DNA of 64,000 nt. It comes from Prostheceraeus crozeri. Lineage: Eukaryota > Platyhelminthes > Polycladida > Euryleptidae. Where the stretch lies: NCBI GenBank assembly GCA_907163375.1, contig CAJQUW010003082.1, positions 1 to 64,000 of the forward strand. Reading direction: 5' to 3'. Positions 47,875-57,959 of this stretch are shown in pieces; positions within the stretch are counted from its first letter, which is position 1, and every line of letters starts with the position of its first letter. The notes beneath the pieces are model-generated. The model was not told the origin of the DNA. It did no database searches and saw only the letters and a list, made by a program, of their open reading frames with translations. The position numbers and the translations under genes are program-made.

Positions 47875-47974
47875 TTAATGACAAGTCTCCCTCGGTTCCC
47901 AGCTTGTATAGTGTGTGGCGATCAGCTGATGACGTAATATCCATCATCCAAACACTTAAAACGCTTCTATCGCC

Positions 47975-49080
47975 GATTCTAGAGGTCCGATTGAGCTGGA
48001 AATACACCATTTCCATGTAGAATTTGACGCTGAATCCGAATCTGGCCTCCGTTTTCCCATCCGATGCTTCGTTTTGGATCTACAGCCCACAGCCATCGCG
48101 AAAATTCTAACTCATTTTTTCGAAAAAATTTTGTGAAGAAAAATTTTTTCTCTCCGATCGACTTGAAACTCACCATGTTGATAGAGAATTTCATGCTGAT
48201 TCCAAATCTGAAATCTGTTTTCCCATCCGATGCTTCGTTTTGAAGCTACAGCCCAAAACGTCCAAAATTCTAACTCTGTCGTTTTTCGCCAATCTCCCAA
48301 AATCTTAAATGGTGTCTCACATCTAAACGAAGACAGATATGAACAAACCGATTCTTTCAGTGAATTTGTCTGACTCTTAGCTTTCAAACGAGCTATTGCA
48401 CAACAAAATCCGTCCACTGGAAGCCAAAATCGAAGGTAGCTCTCCCGAGGGGGGGGGACGTCAGCGAAACTTTTTCTCTCCGATTGCGTTCAAATTCACC
48501 ATACCGATGCAGAATTTCACGCTGAATCCGAATCTGGCCTCCGTTTTCCCATCCGATGCTTTGTTTTGACGCTACAGCCCAAAACGTCCAACATTTTAAC
48601 TCTGTCAAAATTTTGAAGAAACATTTTTTCTCGCCGATTGACTTCAAATTCACCATACCGATGCAGAATTTCACGCTGAATCCGAATCTGGCCTCCGTTT
48701 TCCCATCCGATGCTTTGTTTTGACGCTACAGCCCAAAACGTCCAACATTTTAACTTTGTCAAAATTTTGAAGAAACATTTTTTCTCGCCGATTGACTTCA
48801 AATTCACCATACCGATGCAGAATTTTACGCTGATCACGAATCTAAAGTCCGTTTCACCATTCCACCACGACAACCTAGACGGTCGCCCACGTCAACCTAG
48901 GCGGTCGGCCACGTCAACCCACACGAGACCAACACACCCGAGTCTCACACTCTGTCGTTTTCGAGGGGGGGGGGGACGTCAGCGAACATTTTGTGAACGT
49001 GGACCAACCTGGCCGGCACACCACGACAGACCACAACCTCTGTCGTTCCAGAGGGGGGGGACGTCAGCGAAAATTCTTCG
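47975..49080. repeat. subterminal repeat block of the right arm
   Basis: This is the inverted counterpart of the left block, with the same GGGGGGGACGTCAGC motifs and ~156-bp units, here in three clean tandem copies (about 48360-48830). Copy-number difference from the left arm shows independent expansion or contraction since the palindrome formed. There is no real coding sequence despite open frames of up to 160 codons. Confidence 0.85.
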
Positions 49081-49127
49081 ATGGCGGCCATCTTGCGCGG
49101 TCCAGAAGTGGAGTTTTACTTACTACT

Positions 49128-49133
49128 CTTTTA
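49128..49133 (+). repeat. 6-bp target duplication, right
   Basis: Second copy of CTTTTA directly after the CT terminus at 49127. Confidence 0.88.
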
Positions 49134-49265
49134 CACTTAGGTATGGGGAAAATCTTGGCACGTATCCATTGCTCGGGAACTTTAACTTCAGTGAATGATA
49201 AAGTGAACAGATGAGTAAGTGGGCCGGGCAAAATGTAACTAGCAAGTTTCAAGAGTCGAACCGAA
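49134..49265 (-). pseudogene. non-LTR reverse transcriptase fragment (5' part)
   Basis: The minus frame reads LLKLASYILPGPLTHLFTLS, then VPEQWIRAKIFPIPK. The -VP--W--A---PIPK block is the segment immediately upstream of the RPISL motif in LINE reverse transcriptases. It stops at the right end of the 27-kb element and continues at 21893 downward. Nothing recognisable of this frame is seen beyond about 49265. Confidence 0.78.
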
Positions 49266-49269
49266 CACT

Positions 49270-49563
49270 TTGAAACACAAAGAGCCTAAAAAAATTAAAG
49301 ACAAATCAAAAAACGTCAATTTAACGCTTGACTTTATTAGCGACAGTTTCACTCGTAAAATGAACAAGATTAAAACTAAATACGACATCCCTGCTAGAAT
49401 TACCTGTCGACCAGGCAAGAAGATAAGTACTACAGCGAAAAATAAAATAGAGAATAAAAATAAATGTTCCTGTGAGATTTCCAGTGAGTGTTCCTGTGAA
49501 AATCTATTGGCCCCAAATATAGTTGCAATGACAAAAGACTTAAATGACTTAAGCAAGAATTAA
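49270..49563 (+). pseudogene. possible Penelope-like element linker fragment
   Basis: A 97-codon frame reads LTLDFISDSFTRKMNKIKTK, YDIPARITCRPGKK, then KCSCEISSECSCEN. The order of a hydrophobic/charged segment, -K(Y/H)-I----PG(K/R), then a C-C-C-rich stretch resembles the linker between reverse transcriptase and GIY-YIG nuclease in Penelope-like elements. No RT is seen upstream. A GIY-YIG segment in the same orientation lies 3 kb downstream, with a pogo element between. The opposite strand is also open but strongly hydrophobic, which looks like a shadow. Confidence 0.35.
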
Positions 49564-49900
49564 CTATGCTACAAGTAGGCCTACTCCCATTTTGCAGTTA
49601 TTTTCTAATCATAATTTCCCACCAGATTCGTTCTAAACAGTCTATTTCTATGTTACCTATGATTTTTCTTTTATTAACTTTAAGGCTTTAATCTCAGTAT
49701 TTTCACCTATAGGTTCATAGGCGTTTAAAAAATATCAAAAATATATTTCACTGCAGTCTTATCGATACAGGCCTACATTCTGGAAATTTATGGATTTTTT
49801 CATTGAAGCCTAGATCAAACCCAAAATGAAATGCAACAAAAACTAGTCAATTCATATAAAATTTAAATTCCACATCCCAATTTAGCATTGAAATTAGCAG
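49564..49900. other. short AT-rich spacer
   Basis: No gene or repeat recognised. It separates the possible Penelope linker from the 3' end of the pogo/Tigger pseudogene. Confidence 0.4.
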
Positions 49901-50122
49901 TTAGAAAAAGTCGCAAACGAATTTTTCATTTGCCGTTTCATATCCGGTGCAAAGAATGTGAGCCCACTCCTCACATTTGCTACATTGGACCCATTGCTTC
50001 CCGCGTTTCGAAAAAGATTCTTCGCAGTATAAGCACGACCAATCATGTACCTTTGCTTTCTCCTCAACCTTCCTACGCTTCTTCGAACGATAGCGATGAA
50101 CTGAAAGAATTGCATATTTTCT
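49901..50122 (-). pseudogene. C-terminal PHD-type zinc finger exon of the pogo/Tigger element
   Basis: The minus-strand frame follows a TTGTACTACAG acceptor and encodes WSCLYCEESFSKRGKQWVQC, SKCEEWAHILC and ends FVCDFF. The spacing of cysteines with WVQC--C--WAH--C is that of the PHD-like finger found at the C-terminus of some pogo-type transposases. A final cysteine appears replaced by Phe before the stop (CDFF rather than CDFC). Confidence 0.6.
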
Positions 50123-50486
50123 GTAGTACAATTACATAGCATTCAGAACATGTTGCAAACTTCGATAACTAAGCTAAGCCCCTAAGACTTGCGACTTATT
50201 GAAGACATGCACCAATGGTAGGCGCAACATATTGCTCGAATAAAAGAGATTGTGCATGATTTAAAATGTCTAAGGATATTCATATACGTAAGTCGAAGGT
50301 GAAAAAATAGACCTATTCATAGCCTATTTATTATCTAAGTGTCTGGTTTAGGCTTCTGTCTAAATGTCAGACTAATAAAGATGAAAGTTTTCTGTAAACT
50401 TGTGTCCATGAGAGTATATCACTAATAAGTATACATGGATCTGAATAAGAATCTCAAATATCTAAATACAAACCCCAAATGGTCCC

Positions 50487-51947
50487 CTAATTATTTTTTT
50501 GTAGACTGAACTTGCCATCCTCTTCTTGTTTCCTCTGGGTCAACTCATTGATGTAAGTTTTATTTGTCAGATGAAATGGTATTCGCTTCCTTTTGACTTC
50601 TTTCTTCCTGATCATCTTCGGAGTTGGACATAAGTTCCAAAAGCTACACTGAGGAAGATCTTGGTTGTCAGAGGGATCGTTGTCGCCGATCGATGGACTC
50701 AGTTCGGGTAGCTGCTCGACATAATCTAAGGGTGGGGTCAGTGTCGATTGTGGTTTTTGCTTCATCGACTATAAGCGCTGCCGCTTCGGTCAGTGTCGAT
50801 TGTGAGTTTGCTTTCGTCTTTATCTACAGGCACATTTTCTTTTTCTGTGATGTTACTTGGAAGGAATGCGTCAGCAGGTATTTTTGACATGTTCAACGGG
50901 AAAATACCTGTACGTTTGAAAGACGAAATCACTACGTTTTTTTCAAATGCTTTGTTTGATGTTTTGGTAATCAAATTAAGAAGTTCAATCTTGGACAGTG
51001 ACCGGCCTCCATTTTCTCGGACTAATTGAAGTCCAATAGATCGCCATTCACGCTTCATTGTTGCGAAGACATCCTTAAAGGTTGCAAATACTGAGAAGTG
51101 TGTGGAGGTAGACACCAAAAACCTCGATATTCTGTGAGTGAAGAGAAACGATAAAGTCATAGTTGAGAGAATGGGTTGAATGTCCATCCAGTAGCAGTAA
51201 AACAGTTATCTCTTTAACGGCAGTTAACAATGTCGTTGTTTCGCCCTTTTCCTTGGGAGTGATTTGAAAAACACGGCCTGTAGCACTTGCTAGAACAGCA
51301 TTGGCTTCGAAATGGTCTTGTAATCCCGTCTCATCCGCGTTGTATATGTACTTTGGATCATTTAATGTTTCTTTCTCAATCAGAAAAGCGGATAAATCAT
51401 CAAAGAACTTCGTCACTAGAGGCCGGTTCATCCCGCTTGCCCGAAACGTTGAAAGAATTTCAGGCTTTCTGGTTGAAATTGATGGGTTTCTGGACAGAAA
51501 ACCGCACAGCCATTCATATGCCGCCGACTTTTTACTCTCGTTAGATGGAACTAATACTTGATTAGCCTTAGCGTAGTCGTAAGCAAGCTTACACATTACA
51601 GATTTAGAAAGACCAAACCCTTGCTTTGCTAATTTTATTATCAATTCTTTTAATTCGGATTCTATTTCTTTGCTAAACACTGGTTTTCTTCCTGATGACG
51701 AGGTAATCGACTTTGTCTTCCCACTTATTCTATCTCGCAATGTAGTTCTCGGAACATTCCATCGACGTGCTATCATGCGAATAGATGAAGCGTCAACCTC
51801 GGTTCTAGTATTGTAATAACTTTCTAAGGCTCTTTCCATATCTTTCGGATCCCACTTGTTTAACTTAGATGCCTTACAGCTACCCGTTCTGGCCATCTTC
51901 TTCTTTTGTAGACGATTTGATCTTGATTTTCGTCCAGGTGAAGACAT
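50487..51947 (-). pseudogene. pogo/Tigger-like transposase (CENP-B HTH plus DDE), internally deleted
   Basis: From ATG at 51947 the minus strand encodes a basic N-terminus, a psq/CENP-B helix-turn-helix (KWDPKDMERALESYYN, IRMIARRWNVPRTTLRDRIS), the second HTH (SAAYEWLCGFLSRNPSIS) and the DDE_1 domain (YIYNADETGL, then VLLLLDGHSTHSLNYDFI). About 60 residues between the first Asp block and LLLDGHSTH are missing. After HSLNYDFIVSLHSQNIEVFG the frame shifts, and the LQPLDV-type segment is partly deleted before SVFATFKDVFATMKREW. The tail continues to about 50487. TIRs and TA duplication were not identified. Confidence 0.82.
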
Positions 51948-52149
51948 TTCTACAAAAAATTACTGCATATATATTCCCATCTAATTAGGCCTACATCCTA
52001 TCTATGTTGAAGGTTTGTGGGGCAAATCGCAAATAACTATACTGTACATTTATGCAATTTCTGTATAGAATTGACGGATGATGACCACATAAGATAATGG
52101 ATATGTCTGATAGCAAAATCGGATACAATTTGAAGTTTTTCAAAAGTTA

Positions 52150-52604
52150 GGGTAAATTCGCCCACATAAATCAAGCTGGGCGACTTTATCTAATTGTTCT
52201 TATTCTATAAAACGGTCGACATTTTGTCGCATCAACGAATACTAAATGAAATAATAACTTTAATAGTTTTAATAGAGCTCTGTGATGATGTGTTCTCATG
52301 ATATTCACATTGAAATGTTTCTGACTATCAATATCAAATGCTAGAGCGACAAGTTAAGCAAAAAACGCCAACTCACTTAGATGACGTGCAACTCACCGGG
52401 ATTTCACACACGAAATGAATAAGGCGATCTGTCTGATGAAATGATGCAGCCAACTTTGATTGGCCGATCGAATAGCAAATAGGAAGCGCTAATCTTGAGG
52501 AACACAATCGTGACGGCTGCAAATGTAGCGGTTTCTCACCGTATGAAAGCAGTTTACGTAGGTGGGCGAGCTTCTCCGGTGGGCGAGTTTGGAACAAAAT
52601 ACCC
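52150..52604. mobile_element. possible 455-bp MITE with TA duplication
   Basis: The left end GGGTAAATTCGCCCAC and the right end, whose complement is GGGTATTTTGTTCCAAACTCGCCCAC, share GGGTA...CGCCCAC. Both are bordered by TA, and GGGCGA repeats occur inside both ends. No coding capacity. The ends are not identical and the right end overlaps a plausible Penelope reading frame, so this stays tentative. Confidence 0.4.
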
Positions 52605-52901
52605 TACATAGTTTATGAATTTAGTTGCAACTTCTGTAATATGAAATACATCGGAGAAAGTTGTCGCCCTTTCAGGCTTAGATATCGCGAGCACGCTAAT
52701 AGCATTAAGAACAAGAACAGTACAAGTGCACTTAGTGAGCACCACTTAAAACAACATGCCGATAAAGTGATGAAAATTAACGACTTCAGTTGCAAAATCC
52801 TTTCTAAATATAAATCAGCGATATCTACTAGAATGGCTGAATCACGGTGTATCACCAAGAACATGCCACACCTCATGAATAGACGTCATGAACTGATATG
52901 A
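52605..52901 (+). pseudogene. GIY-YIG nuclease fragment of a Penelope-like element
   Basis: The plus frame encodes IVYEFSCNFCNMKYIGES, RPFRLRYREHANSIKN, then ALSEHHLKQHAD and ends RRHELI. This matches the endonuclease of Penelope-like elements: (V/I)VY-F-C--C---YIGE(T/S)-R---R--EH and the downstream S---HH---H. The GIY-YIG pair here is VYEF...KYIGE. The reverse transcriptase is absent. The GAAACG-type motif that commonly follows the ORF in these elements is present at 52971-52995. Confidence 0.78.
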
Positions 52902-52970
52902 GGAGATGCCCATTCGACCTTAGTCATATTTAAACGTATTGCCTGACCTGTGCCATTCGCCCTTGAGAGT

Positions 52971-52995
52971 GTCCTGAGAGACGAAACGCGTCGGG
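52971..52995 (+). other. degenerate hammerhead-like motif after the GIY-YIG ORF
   Basis: GTCCTGAGAGACGAAACGCG resembles the CUGA...GAAAC core of minimal type I hammerheads of Penelope-like terminal repeats, but the CUGAUGA box is incomplete and stem II is not evident. It is probably a decayed copy. Confidence 0.4.
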
Positions 52996-53314
52996 TAACG
53001 CTTTTGTACCAAATAAATAATCGTCGTAAAAAAGGGAGAGATTGCTTTTTCTGTTTTCCGAGTCAACTTTCAAGAGTCGTGAAGGAATGTTGTCACTACC
53101 GCATGATTTCTTGCAATCGATATTATCCAAAAGTCAAAACGTTTATTTCCAATTTGGAACACATGATACAATGAACAGTTGAATTTTGCAACACATGATG
53201 ATGATATGAGTGATAAAATGGTTATGAACAATGAATGAGGTGGCAGATTAGATGTAATAAGAAGATGGCTCGAAAGAGGTGGCAATAATTCATGATATGT
53301 ATCATAAATTTGAA

Positions 53315-55603
53315 GTCATCATTTATCATGCAAGTTCGTCATTGTCTGGAATTGAAAGACATCATTTATCATGCAAGTTAGTCATTGCCTGGAATTGAAA
53401 GACATTCATTATCATGCAAGTTAGTCATTGCCTGGAATTGAGAGACATTCATTATCATGCAAGTTAGTCATTGCCTGGAATTGAGAGACATTCATTATCA
53501 TGCAAGTTAGTCATTGCCTGGAATTGAAAGACATTCATTATCATGCAAGTTAGTCATTGCCTGGAATTGAAAGTCATCATTTATCATGCAAGTTAGTCAT
53601 TGCCTGGAATTGAGAGACATTCATTATCATGCAAGTTAGTCATTGCCTGGAATTGAAAGTCATCATTTATTATGCAAGTTCGTCATTGCCTGGAATTGAA
53701 AGACATCATTTATCATGCAAGTTAGTCATTGCCTGGAATTGAAAGACATCATTTATCATGCAAGTTAGTCATTGCCTGGAATTGAAAGTCATCATTTATT
53801 ATGCAAGTTCGTTATTGCCTGGAATTGAAAGACATTCATTATCATGCAAGTTAGTCATTGCCTGGAATTGAAAGTCATCATTTATCATGCAAGTTAGTCA
53901 TTGCCTGGAATTGAGAGACATTCATTATCATGCAAGTTAGTCATTGCCTGGAATTGAAAGTCATCATTTATTATGCAAGTTCGTTATTGCCTGGAATTGA
54001 AAGACATTCATTATCATACAAGTTAGTCATTGCCTGGAATTGAAAGTCATCATTTATCATGCAAGTTAGTCATTGCCTGGAATTGAAAGTCATCATTTAT
54101 TATGCAAGTTCGTTATTGCCTGGAATTGAAAGACATTCATTATCATGCAAGTTAGTCATTGCCTGGAATTGAAAGTCATCATTTATCATGCAAGTTAGTC
54201 ATTGCCTGGAATTGAGAGACATTCATTATCATGCAAGTTAGTCATTGCCTGGAATTGAAAGTCATCATTTATTATGCAAGTTCGTTATTGCCTGGAATTG
54301 AAAGACATTCATTATCATGCAAGTTAGTCATTGCCTGGAATTGAGAGACATTCATTATCATGCAAGTTAGTCATTGCCTGGAATTGAAAGACATTCATTA
54401 TCATGCAAGTTAGTCATTGCCTGGAATTGAAAGTCATCATTTATTATGAAAGTTCGTTATTGCCTGGAATTGACAGACATTCATTATCATGCAAGTTAGT
54501 CATTGCCTGGAATTGAAAGTCATCATTTATTATGCAAGTTCGTTATTGCCTGGAATTGAAAGACATTCATTATCATACAAGTTAGTCATTGCCTGGAATT
54601 GAAAGTCATCATTTATCATGCAAGTTAGTCATTGCCTGGAATTGAGAGACATTCATTATCATGCAAGTTAGTCATTGCCTGGAATTGAAAGTCATCATTT
54701 ATTATGCAAGTTCGTCATTGCCTGGAATTGAAAGACATCATTTATCATGCAAGTTAGTCATTGCCTGGAATTGAGAGACATTCATTATCATGCAAGTTAG
54801 TCATTGCCTGGAATTGAAAGTCATCATTTATTATGCAAGTTCGTTATTGCCTGGAATTGAAAGACATTCATTATCATGCAAGTTAGTCATTGCCTGGAAT
54901 TGAAAGTCATCATTTATCATGCAAGTTAGTCATTGCCTGGAATTGAGAGACATTCATTATCATGCAAGTTAGTCATTGCCTGGAATTGAAAGTCATCATT
55001 TATTATGCAAGTTCGTTATTGCCTGGAATTGAAAGACATTCATTATCATGCAAGTTAGTCATTGCCTGGAATTGAGAGACATTCATTATCATGCAAGTTA
55101 GTCATTGCCTGGAATTGAAAGACATTCATTATCATGCAAGTTAGTCATTGCCTGGAATTGAAAGTCATCATTTATTATGAAAGTTCGTTATTGCCTGGAA
55201 TTGACAGACATTCATTATCATGCAAGTTAGTCATTGCCTGGAATTGAAAGTCATCATTTATTATGCAAGTTCGTTATTGCCTGGAATTGAAAGACATTCA
55301 TTATCATACAAGTTAGTCATTGCCTGGAATTGAAAGTCATCATTTATCATGCAAGTTAGTCATTGCCTGGAATTGAGAGACATTCATTATCATGCAAGTT
55401 AGTCATTGCCTGGAATTGAAAGTCATCATTTATTATGCAAGTTCGTCATTGCCTGGAATTGAAAGACATTCATTATCATACAAGTTAGTCATTACCTGGA
55501 ATTGAAAGTCATCATTTATCATGCAAGTTAGTCATTGCCTGGAAATGAGAGACATTCATTATCATGCAAGTTAGTCATTGCCTGGAATTGAAAGTCATCA
55601 TTC
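53315..55603. repeat. 43-bp satellite array with 731-bp higher-order repeat
   Basis: About 53 units of 43 bp alternate between types such as GACATTCATTATCATGCAAG followed by TTAGTCATTGCCTGGAATTG, and GTCATCATTTATTATGCAAG followed by TTCGTTATTGCCTGGAATTG. Rare variants recur at fixed offset: TTATTATGAA at 54441 and 55172, and TATCATACAA at 54571 and 55302, both 731 bp apart (17 x 43). TATCATACAA also occurs at 54012, 13 units earlier. No coding frame. Confidence 0.95.
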
Positions 55604-57359
55604 ATTTTCATCAAAATCACTTTGCGAAGGCGCGTTTTAAAGTCTTGAAATCCACATTAAGAAATAAGTTTTAGTTACAGCATTGGTTTTTTCTCTAGAT
55701 TTAGTTCTCGTTCGGACAACAATCTCAGTTTATTTATAAATTTTACTAATAAGTTTTGGAGAGCCGGTCAATATATAATGGAAGAACACATACAGTTCGC
55801 ATGCATTTAATCAGATAGAATTATGAAGTTATCAAGGTAAGAATCCAACAGGGTTTGCACCGTTGATACTTAAAATCCACAGTATCGGGTATGTGGTTAA
55901 ATACAGAGTAATCAGTAGAAACTGAGAAATGAGATATGGCAATCCAATACTATCCAATCCGACGATGACATGCCTTAGATGCAGCCGTCTGCAAATGCTA
56001 ACTTGACCTATTACTCCTATCACTCTTTTTCACCCAAAGGCTCAACTTGCTAGGCTTCTTGTTGCTTACATCACTTTAACATTCGATAACCTTTCACAAC
56101 AACGTACTGCAATTATTTTCTTGTTGGCTATGCTTGCGCTTGATCAGAATGTAGGAATATAATTTTTTGGCGAGTTTCAAAGTATTGCGGTGAATTGTGG
56201 GGTTGCCCATAGCACTCCACATTCGGTGTCCCATAACTCCCCATCACAAGTATACTTTCAAAATCAACCGACACTAAAAAATGTGAATATATTTCAGCCA
56301 ACCGTTTTTGTTTTTTCAAAGATGGTTAACCATGCTACATCTGCACAATCAAAATCTCAATTGGTGCTCAAGCATGACTTGCTCAGGAGAAAAAACACAT
56401 ACAAAAATGGCGCTCGAATTTCCGTAAAAACCTAATTTGGGTTAAAAAGATCAAAATAAAAATTGGGCAGTTAGAAACACCATATGTTCTTATTTAGAAT
56501 GTTTTCGTTGTTGAATGTGCTCGAAAATTGATTTTCAGGCTGGAAAGTATGGCTTACAGTGAGGTGGCCCTTAACACAATGAAATGAATTTCCTCCAATG
56601 AATAATTACAAAATATTTGAAGCACAGAAATGTAAGACTAATTATTGTGAAATCTTGGGCTTATCCAGGCTTGAAATTGGAAAATCATAAAAACTGGGGT
56701 TCATGATCCCGCGCAAGCAAAACCTTTACAGGAACCTGGACTAATAACCACAAGTCACCGCGAATGGTTTTTGTCAAAATCTGACTAGGTGACTTAATTC
56801 CACCAAGTCCGGGTTCTACAAAGTGCACCGTAGTTTTTATCATTGTCAAAAATGACAGGACATCCGATACACATTTATCAACACAACACACGATGCAATG
56901 GGGTTTTATAGAATGTTTGCGTCGGATTTATGACTTCCTTCAAGTGACAAGTGTTATGGATGCGAAGACAACTATATGATAAAGCTAATTTAGAGAATAT
57001 AAACACATGTGCCAAGACAATATGTCTGTTTTGTACTTAAGCCCATTTAACTTTTATACCAGATGTCTGATCAATTTCACCTTTGAAATGCTAATGATTC
57101 AGGTTAAGAGAAGCATTTCGTCATATAATCTAGAAGCCATTTCTCAACTTCAAAACATATAGTCAACGTGCCAAAATTGTGTCCATCACTAGTGAACATT
57201 AAATTTCTTTGTTTTTCAGATGCTATTGAAATTTGGTTAGTTGACTATACTTACTTTCTTGTTTAGATTATCTATATTTTGACTATAGATGCGAAATGCT
57301 CCCACTAGCCCAGAGGCATTTGTGCATCATAGATTAAACCGTGTCGTGAGTAATGGACA
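55604..57359. other. anonymous AT-rich region
   Basis: No protein motif, RNA gene or TIR pair was recognised. Short frames (55832-56023 minus, 56190-56435 plus, 56685-56891 minus) have no known domain. This is the flank between the satellite and the AT-rich virus-like element. Confidence 0.45.
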
Positions 57360-57900
57360 AAAGACCGTTCCAGGACACCATAAAATCAAAAAAATTAGTA
57401 CTTTTAAAAACGACATAAATTTATGAATTTAGTCCCTTTTTCAGGTTTTTAAGACCTAAATTCATGAATTTAGTCCATTCAAAAAAGTACCATTTTTTGA
57501 AAAATGGTACTTTTAAAAACGACATAAATCGGAGCGAAGCTCCTCTGGCTTAAGCCGATTCATGTATTTGAACCCTTTTTCAGGTTATGAAGACCTAAAT
57601 TCATAAATCGGCTAAAGCCAGAGGAGCTTCGCTCCGATTTGGGCGTTTTTAAAAATACCCAATTTTCAAATTTTTCAAAATCTCAAATTTGTGATTATGA
57701 CATTTTTCACCCCCCAAAATCATGACCGTTCCAGGACACCGAAAATCATAAAAGTTAAGAATCTCAAATTTGTGATTATGTCATTTTTCACCCCCGCCAA
57801 AATCATGACCGTTCAAGGACAGCGAAAAAAATCATAAAAGTTGAGAATTTCAAATTCATGAATTTTATCCATCTTTCAGGTTTTTAAAATATATCATGTG
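57360..57900. repeat. repeat- and hairpin-rich terminal region of the virus-like element
   Basis: GACCGTTCCAGGACACC occurs at about 57370 and 57723 with a variant at about 57808. TACTTTTAAAAACGACATAA occurs twice (about 57403 and 57508). A strong stem pairs 57526-57560 with 57606-57640, and a smaller hairpin lies at 57487-57510 (GTACCATTTTT stem). The block immediately precedes the first gene, and is probably inside the left terminal region. The exact end and target duplication were not found. Confidence 0.6.
57526..57640. repeat. 35-nt inverted repeat forming a strong stem-loop
   Basis: Arms 57526-57560 and 57606-57640 are complementary with one mismatch, around a 45-nt loop. Each arm also contains GGAGCGAAGCTCC, itself a GAA-loop hairpin. 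It is much G/C-richer than the surrounding element. Confidence 0.85.
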
Positions 57901-57959
57901 ACTAGCGGGACATCAAAGATGTCTTCCAGGGCTTTGCCGTTAAAAATATTTCTTTAAAA

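Larger units (their letters stand above)
21900..49127. mobile_element. giant palindromic Polinton-like element (27.2 kb)
   Basis: The termini are AGTAGTAAGTAAAACTCC and its exact reverse complement, so the element begins AG and ends CT. The flanks carry an identical 6-bp direct duplication CTTTTA (21894-21899; 49128-49133), and the interrupted reverse transcriptase frame rejoins across it. AG/CT ends with a 6-bp duplication are the integration signature of Polintons/Mavericks. The whole element is two inverted copies of a ~10-kb unit meeting at 38959/38960. Per arm, outside to inside: subterminal repeats, a non-coding block, ORF C, ORF B, divergent spliced pPolB, ORF A, AATAAA-rich minisatellite. 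The left arm is longer because of a piggyBac (3,036 bp with duplication) and a hAT-like element (4,046 bp with duplication). I see no integrase, protease, ATPase or capsid gene, so movement probably needed enzymes in trans. Confidence 0.88.

Noticed and set aside
21900-49127. The palindrome as an assembly or sequencing artefact (for example read-through of a hairpin adapter).
   Set aside because: The arms differ by scattered substitutions, different array lengths and two arm-specific transposon insertions with proper target duplications. The outer ends abut different halves of one RT gene with a 6-bp duplication. An artefact would give near-identical arms and no duplication.
49239-49556. Hydrophobic 105-codon minus frame with membrane-like segments.
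   Set aside because: It is antisense to the Lys-rich frame resembling a Penelope linker; hydrophobicity follows from the complement of AAA/AAG-rich DNA.
53315-55603. CRISPR array (regular short repeats).
   Set aside because: The units are contiguous with no unique spacers, in eukaryotic DNA; it is a satellite.
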